Source of the DNA: an uncultured Clostridia bacterium
GTDB taxonomy: Bacteria > Bacillota > Clostridia > HGM11514
Direction of reading: 5' to 3'
Assembly: GCA_902478725.1 (NCBI GenBank)
Contig: CABSMD010000027.1
Span: 1 to 18,247 of the forward strand
DNA: 18,247 nucleotides
Below the pieces are notes generated by a model. It was not told where the DNA came from. It did not search any database and was given only the letters and a program-made list of their open reading frames with translations. A program made the position numbers and the translations under genes. Positions 13,474 to 18,247 of the stretch are shown piece after piece; positions within the stretch are counted from its first letter, which is position 1, and the number at the start of each line of letters is the position of its first letter.

Positions 13474-16278
13474 ATGAAAAAAGCATTGGTTATGTTGCTT
13501 GTCTGCCTGTTTGCGTTCGGCTGCTTATCCATAACGGCTTTCGCAGCCGAGGTAGACGCGATTGACCTAAGCGCTACGGCCACGGGGCTGACATTGGGCG
13601 ACACAAGCAAATCGATTATTGTAAAGGGGGTAACCGGTACGGGCAACAACGCTGTGGTGGGGGAGCAAATCAGCTCCGGTGTCACTTTCGTCAGCAGCAA
13701 CGAAGAGGTGTTGACTGTTGATGCATTGGGCAAAATGGCACCTCACAGCGAGGGAATGTCGGTCATTACAGCCACTTATAACGGCAAGTCACAAAACATC
13801 GCCGTCATCGTGTATAGTAAAATCGCGGCAAGCCAGACTTTCGATACCCAGACGGCGGCAAACGTGGGAGATATCAAGAGCTTCAACAAGCCTGTACAAT
13901 ATACTTATAAGGACTCTTACGAATTTGTAAGTGATATTAAGCGAAGCGGTGCTCAATCCATCCACCTCAAAAATCTGAAACCCGGGGATAACACGGATCA
14001 GCTCACCACAGACGGCGGTGCGTGGACAGCGGTGGATATCATTTCCGGCGATGTTCCATCAACCAGAAGAGGGATTACCGAGCTTTGGTTTTATGACGAA
14101 GACCCCTCCACCAAGAACGACGCTTTTCTGAGTTTGCAAAACGGTACTCTGCGTGGGTTCATCGGTCCTCGGGAAAACGATTATTATACCCACAGCAAGG
14201 ATCAAAGCATCTACAACTTTTCAGTTGGGCCGAACAAGCTGCCACGTAGCAAGGGATGGCATCAGTTCGTCATAGACTATACCAGGGATGATGAATATTT
14301 ATTCTATATAGATGGACAGCTTTTGTCCGGACTGGACGCCCCCAACATCGGCTTTTCCGGTATTCGTCTGGTGCGCAGTGTTTCGGGCAGCAATAGTTCG
14401 ATGTATTTTGATGATTATTACGTCTATGATGTAAAAAAGACGGCGGCTTCTGCACCGGTCATCAGCGAGCTGACGGTTTCCGGCAAGGCAACCACAGGTA
14501 TTACGCTGACCACCTCTTACCGCTACTTCGACGCCAATTATGACGCGGAGGACAAGACAAAGACGGTTTATCAGTGGGAAATCTCGGATAACGGAACCGA
14601 CGGCTGGAATCCGATCCCCGGTGCGTCGAAATCCACCTATACCATAAAAGAAGAGGATGCAAACAAATACATCCGCGTGTCGGTCACTGCAACATCAGCG
14701 GCGGATGAAACCAGCAATACCCTGACTTCCGAGCCGACTGGGTTAATCGAGTATAAGCCGGACGCCGACACGGTCGTATTTAGCAGCATTGGTTTTTCCA
14801 GCACAAAAACAGTTTTTAAACCGAATGATCCGGCGGCTGACCTGTTGATCAGTGGCTGGGGAGAGTACGGTGAGTACAACCTGACAGGAGACAGCCGGGC
14901 ATCGGTCGTGGTCAGCGACCCCAATGTCATTGACATCAGCGGTAACAAAATCACGCCTAAGCGGGCGGGCTGTGCCATGCTTACGGTAACGTTCACCAAT
15001 ATTGACAGCTCTGTTCTTACCAAAAGGATACTGGTGGTAGTAGGGACTGAGGCGAGCCGCCTGGATTTTGAATCCACCACCGACGGGAAAGTGGTGACCG
15101 GCGCGACGAAACGGGCAGAGGATATTGTCAGAAGCGGGCAATACGCGCTCAAGGTTCATAATAGCAAGAACGCTGACAACAAGACCTATTATGGAGTCGA
15201 CATCTATCGCAACCGGAATATCAAAAACAATGTCTATACCGCATGGTTCTATGATTCCGGCGAAAAAACCAACGCGAAGGCAACGGTCACATTTTCAGAC
15301 AACGGCGAATACAAAGGGGCGGGTAACAATGATGTCGATCCCCTTGCGGCCAATCTGAGCTTTAACCGAACTGTCGGTGTCGGAAACGACACAAGCGATT
15401 ACTACACGCTCAATGGTACCATTTTGGACGGGACATCCGACCGTGCTGAGGCAAAGCGGTCTAAGGGCTGGCACCAGGTGGTATGCATCCAATACAACAC
15501 CGATCCGCAAGACCAGAACAGGTTTGCAATCAATCACAGTGAGATTTATATTGACGGCTTGAAAATTTATGAAAGTAACGAACGCCTGCCGGTCGCGTAT
15601 CTAATTCGCGGACTTCCGAACTACAATGACGCAACCGGCGAAAAAGGTTCTTACTATGATGATTTTAGTATCTACGAGTATAAGATGGTGCCGGTTACCC
15701 TTACGGTAAGCGGCGAAGGCGGCATAATCAAAGACGGGGAGAATCCCATAAGCAGTATCGCTGTGCCCAACGGCAGCAGCAAGACATTTACATTTGCGCC
15801 TGACAGCGGCTATGAGGTGGATTCGGTTTCGGTTAACGGCGCACCCCAACCTAAGGCGGAATCTATCACGCTGGACAATATCACAGAGGACACCACGGTT
15901 ACCGTAACCTTCGCGCAAAAGGGGCAGACGGCTCCATCTATCACAAATTCCGGCGCACCACTGGCATCAAGCGATCCATTTATCGTCAACGGCGGCGAGA
16001 TATCAAAACCAAGTGTGGTTAATTTCAGCACGGTCCAGGAGGGATACGGCTATCGCATTGTCCGGTTCGGGATGGAACTGCGGGACGGTAGCAACGTAAT
16101 CCAGATGGATGTGGCGGATGAAAACAAAACATCGGATGGCAAGTTTGGCGTACGCGCGTTCGGTAACGGTCTGGAATCGGGCAAAACATATACATTGGTT
16201 CCCTATGTCGTATATGAGGACGCAGACAGCAACGAGCAAATTGTTTATGGTACGCCGCAGGAGTTTACGATGCCGTAA
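13474..16278 (+). CDS. Large secreted modular protein (Ig-like, jelly-roll and InlB-type repeat domains)
   Basis: Unrecognised secreted protein of 934 residues. A signal peptide spans about 1-24 with cleavage likely after AFA. In order: a bacterial Ig-like (BIG2-type) domain about 27-114; a concanavalin/LamG-like beta-sandwich about 117-325, with RSKGWHQ (S259-Q264) and FDDYYVYD; an Ig-like domain with YQWEISDNGTDGW about 327-428; a second Ig-like domain about 432-524; a second LamG-like domain about 526-738, again with RSKGWHQ (S663-Q668) and YYDDF; a divergent InlB B-repeat domain about 740-815; and a C-terminal beta-rich domain 818-934. I see no catalytic motif, LPxTG or SLH anchor, or C-terminal membrane helix. 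It probably binds glycans or another surface partner in the medium or on the wall (inference). It has its own promoter and a strong terminator. Confidence 0.85.
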   Translation: MKKALVMLLVCLFAFGCLSITAFAAEVDAIDLSATATGLTLGDTSKSIIVKGVTGTGNNAVVGEQISSGVTFVSSNEEVLTVDALGKMAPHSEGMSVITATYNGKSQNIAVIVYSKIAASQTFDTQTAANVGDIKSFNKPVQYTYKDSYEFVSDIKRSGAQSIHLKNLKPGDNTDQLTTDGGAWTAVDIISGDVPSTRRGITELWFYDEDPSTKNDAFLSLQNGTLRGFIGPRENDYYTHSKDQSIYNFSVGPNKLPRSKGWHQFVIDYTRDDEYLFYIDGQLLSGLDAPNIGFSGIRLVRSVSGSNSSMYFDDYYVYDVKKTAASAPVISELTVSGKATTGITLTTSYRYFDANYDAEDKTKTVYQWEISDNGTDGWNPIPGASKSTYTIKEEDANKYIRVSVTATSAADETSNTLTSEPTGLIEYKPDADTVVFSSIGFSSTKTVFKPNDPAADLLISGWGEYGEYNLTGDSRASVVVSDPNVIDISGNKITPKRAGCAMLTVTFTNIDSSVLTKRILVVVGTEASRLDFESTTDGKVVTGATKRAEDIVRSGQYALKVHNSKNADNKTYYGVDIYRNRNIKNNVYTAWFYDSGEKTNAKATVTFSDNGEYKGAGNNDVDPLAANLSFNRTVGVGNDTSDYYTLNGTILDGTSDRAEAKRSKGWHQVVCIQYNTDPQDQNRFAINHSEIYIDGLKIYESNERLPVAYLIRGLPNYNDATGEKGSYYDDFSIYEYKMVPVTLTVSGEGGIIKDGENPISSIAVPNGSSKTFTFAPDSGYEVDSVSVNGAPQPKAESITLDNITEDTTVTVTFAQKGQTAPSITNSGAPLASSDPFIVNGGEISKPSVVNFSTVQEGYGYRIVRFGMELRDGSNVIQMDVADENKTSDGKFGVRAFGNGLESGKTYTLVPYVVYEDADSNEQIVYGTPQEFTMP

Positions 16279-16305
16279 ATAATAACGAATTGATTTAAGT
16301 ATTCA

Positions 16306-16342
16306 AAAAAGGTTTGAGAGCGTTATGCTCTCAAACCTTTTT
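16306..16342. terminator. Bidirectional terminator between convergent genes
   Basis: A perfect 16-bp stem (16306-16321 with 16327-16342) and a 5-nt loop gttat. It runs from an A-tract to a T-tract, so it works on both strands. It ends the secreted-protein transcript on the plus strand, and its loop contains the thpR stop codon (16325-16323) on the minus strand, so one arm encodes the last thpR codons. Confidence 0.9.
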
Positions 16343-16832
16343 GATAGATTTCCGTATATATAAGCCTTCCGCCGATTCGTTCCGATTTCATTAAGCTGAT
16401 CTTAGTCACAGGCATAGCAATTTTTCCTGGATTGGATACTTCGTGTGACAGGATAACCTCCCGCCCCAGGGTAATATGCGGCCGGTAACGGTGCGGCTGT
16501 GCTTCATTCGGCAGTAAACGGGAATGCAAGTAACTATGGATTTGCTGTAATACGTTGCTTGGCTCTACGCCAAGCCAGCAAATATCCCCACCGTCACGCC
16601 GGAAGCGCCCAAGTCCGGAAAAAGAAAGAGAAAAGGCGTCCGCCTCCAATCCGTCCAGTACCTGCTCCACCGGCGTCGGATCTGCGACTTCTCCCAAAAA
16701 CACAAGGGTCACATGCAGATTCTCCCGCCGGGTAAAGTTGCCAAGGACAGCGATTTGTTTCATATTGCACACAAGCTGAAATATCTCATCTTTTACCGCA
16801 TCGCTTAAAACAATTGCTGTAAACAGCCGCAT
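16323..16832 (-). CDS. thpR: RNA 2',3'-cyclic phosphodiesterase (2'-5' RNA ligase family)
   Basis: 2H phosphoesterase that opens 2',3'-cyclic phosphates on RNA ends; it was first named for 2'-5' RNA ligase activity. The 169 residues are close to the family's length. Both HxTx motifs are present: H40-V-T42 in NLHVTLVFLG and H119-I-T121 in YRPHITLGRE, placed as expected in the two lobes. The ATG has an AGGGGG-type site 7 nt upstream. It lies 28 nt after the DUF2161 gene, probably in one transcript, and its 3' end forms part of the shared terminator. Confidence 0.93.
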   Translation of the reverse strand: MRLFTAIVLSDAVKDEIFQLVCNMKQIAVLGNFTRRENLHVTLVFLGEVADPTPVEQVLDGLEADAFSLSFSGLGRFRRDGGDICWLGVEPSNVLQQIHSYLHSRLLPNEAQPHRYRPHITLGREVILSHEVSNPGKIAMPVTKISLMKSERIGGRLIYTEIYQKGLRA

Positions 16833-16860
16833 GGGTTACCCCCCTAAATAAATTCGTTTT

Positions 16861-17592
16861 TTATTCCACCTGTTTTTCATCCAGCTTGGAAAAATAATAG
16901 GCCGCTACCTCACGATACTGTTCCAACGCGCTCTCACCTACCGAAGTCAAGCGGTATACTCCTTGCTCTGCGCGCTCAAACCAGCCATAATAATTTTTTG
17001 CTAATATGCTGTAGACCTTCTTATATTCCAACGTCGCAAGATGTGCCAGCTCCTTTGGCGGAAGTTCGCCGTTTCGATGGAGGATACAACAAAGAAAAAC
17101 AGCCTGTTCGCGATACGCGGTCATCAGCTTTGTTCCCGTTGATCCGCCCCGATTAACACTGCAATTGCGTGCGTCAAGCTCTTGAGCCAGATGGGCGCGT
17201 TTTTTTCGGTTACGCCGGAGGCTCTGCTCACGGTCAAACGGTTGCGGATGCAGGGCGCACTCAACCGTCACTGTTTTTGGCGAAACGTATAAGAGCCCCA
17301 ATTCTAACCGGCGCAGCAGGTGCAGCAAGTCACGATCTGGCCTTTTAAAATTTTTTGGCTTTGGCACAGCGATATAAACATCAGCGCCGGTTCTCTGTCG
17401 CAAAACCGCTTGTGTCAGCAACCGGACGCTCAGATTCAGCTTCATTTCTATCAAGATGATATGATCTTCTTTCCTCGCGGCTACGTCACAATGATCCACC
17501 TCGGCCTGCACCTCATAACCAAGCCCGCGTAAAAAGCCGCTGACCGCATCATACAGGTCTGTCTCCTTCAAAGATTCCAACGTCTCTTTCAC
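16861..17592 (-). CDS. DUF2161 family putative PD-(D/E)XK phosphodiesterase
   Basis: A 243-residue protein that I recognise as the DUF2161 family (predicted PD-(D/E)XK-type phosphodiesterase); its biological role is not known. The nuclease-like core is visible as D36, then E49-x-K51 in ILIEMKL. The C-terminal part (about 150-240) looks like a winged helix, with PPKELAHLATLEYKKVYSIL and a YRLTSVGESALEQY ending. It is probably a cytoplasmic nucleic-acid-binding or processing protein. The start is unsure: GTG at 17592 directly touches a GGGGG stretch, while an in-frame TTG at 17580 has AGGGGG about 11 nt upstream. It begins 19 nt after the preceding gene and precedes thpR. Confidence 0.82.
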   Translation of the reverse strand: MKETLESLKETDLYDAVSGFLRGLGYEVQAEVDHCDVAARKEDHIILIEMKLNLSVRLLTQAVLRQRTGADVYIAVPKPKNFKRPDRDLLHLLRRLELGLLYVSPKTVTVECALHPQPFDREQSLRRNRKKRAHLAQELDARNCSVNRGGSTGTKLMTAYREQAVFLCCILHRNGELPPKELAHLATLEYKKVYSILAKNYYGWFERAEQGVYRLTSVGESALEQYREVAAYYFSKLDEKQVE

Positions 17593-17611
17593 CCCCTGCC
17601 TGATTTCGATT

Positions 17612-18247
17612 CTAGTTAAACCGTTTTAGAACATCATCGATGTTTTCCGTTGCCTGGCTTTCCAGATCCTTGCATTGCCTAATGATATTCAGAATTTTAT
17701 TGCGTGTAAAACGACTGCTGTCAACGTCATGAAAAGCCAGACGGTGTACCTCCCACATGGCATCATGGATCGCTCTAAATGCTTCCGCCGCCGGTTGCAG
17801 ACATCCCTGCCCCAGATAGGTCTGTGCTTCTGTCAAAAACTCTGCTGTATAGCAACGCCTCTCCGCCAGATCAAATTCCTCTGGATGGATGTATCGCTTC
17901 GCGTACTTTTTATACCTGTAATTATCATCGTCGTCAATGCGCTGCATCCATGTCCGATATAACTGATCTCCAAAACCATAATCTGTTATATTCGCCTCAG
18001 AGGCCGTCATCATTTCATAACCCCTTTGCAGGGCTTTTAACGAAATCTCGCGGCGGTCTGCGGGTTCGCATAAGCCATCCACGAATAGAATACCAAAAAG
18101 TCCGTCCTTCCAGTCTGGATACAGCTTGCTATTTTTCATCATCTGAAATGCTTGGTTGGCAGTATGCCCATCACGAAATGGATACGCCCGGACTGCATTG
18201 TTTTCATACCCTAAAGCTAATAATATCTGGTTGTTGTTGTACAAGGG
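17612..18247 (-). CDS. Hypothetical protein, 5' end beyond the window
   Basis: I do not recognise this protein. The visible part is about 211 codons, open to the window edge; the first possible start inside is a TTG at 18244 with no visible ribosome site, so the gene is probably cut by the edge. It is rich in charged and aromatic residues, with a DDDDNYRYKKYAKRY stretch near residue 103 counted from the TTG. The second half looks alpha-helical (AERRCYTAEFLTEAQTYLGQ and the C-terminal ILNIIRQCKDLESQATENI). There is no signal peptide or membrane helix in the visible part. It ends 19 nt before the DUF2161 gene, in the same direction, so a shared transcript is likely. Confidence 0.65.
   Translation of the reverse strand, partial: PLYNNNQILLALGYENNAVRAYPFRDGHTANQAFQMMKNSKLYPDWKDGLFGILFVDGLCEPADRREISLKALQRGYEMMTASEANITDYGFGDQLYRTWMQRIDDDDNYRYKKYAKRYIHPEEFDLAERRCYTAEFLTEAQTYLGQGCLQPAAEAFRAIHDAMWEVHRLAFHDVDSSRFTRNKILNIIRQCKDLESQATENIDDVLKRFN

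Noticed and set aside
13474..13545. Lipoprotein signal at C17 of the secreted protein
   Set aside because: The residues before the cysteine (A-F-G) lack the usual Leu/Val/Ile at -3, and a good signal peptidase I site (AFA) follows at 22-24.
14637..15159. Minus-strand open frames inside the secreted-protein gene
   Set aside because: Shadow frames of a gene with signal peptide, promoter and clear domains; no independent start signals.

Overview
The window reads as chromosome of a spore-forming, Gram-positive bacterium of the Clostridia, perhaps near Oscillospiraceae; this placement is inference. It rests on strong AGGAGG-type ribosome binding sites, Firmicutes-type sigma-A promoters, a metG-tatD-radical SAM operon typical of Clostridia, and two small coat-like proteins behind possible sporulation promoters. 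There are no tRNA or rRNA genes, CRISPR arrays or insertion sequences.

Layout. (1) 14-1864, minus: ddl then murI, which supply D-Ala-D-Ala and D-glutamate for peptidoglycan. (2) 2102-2959, plus: a GNAT acetyltransferase with a clear promoter. (3) 2966-9071, minus: a sugar locus. A strong promoter at 9130-9158 drives a zinc-type alcohol dehydrogenase, a Gfo/Idh/MocA oxidoreductase, a GH38 alpha-mannosidase and a D-lyxose/D-mannose isomerase, with gaps of 16 nt or less or overlaps. A ROK regulator follows from its own promoter. The simplest reading is that mannose released from an alpha-mannoside is isomerised to fructose, while the two dehydrogenases handle another sugar or an oxidised intermediate. 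No transporter is visible.

(4) 9291-9842, minus: two small genes, each followed by a terminator: a 94-residue Met/Cys-rich protein and a 52-residue Pro/Arg-rich cationic protein easily missed because of its length. (5) 9925-13238, minus: metG (methionyl-tRNA synthetase), tatD and a TatD-linked radical SAM protein, from a near-consensus promoter at 13292-13320. (6) 13474-16278, plus: a 934-residue secreted modular protein with an internal duplication and no visible wall anchor. (7) 16323-18247, minus: an RNA 2',3'-cyclic phosphodiesterase (thpR), a DUF2161 PD-(D/E)XK protein and an unrecognised protein running off the window edge. A 16-bp bidirectional terminator between regions 6 and 7 carries the thpR stop codon in its loop.

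Most genes are ordinary housekeeping. The items most worth a second look are the 52-residue Pro/Arg protein, the mannoside locus, the uncertain start of the ROK gene, and the duplicated surface protein.
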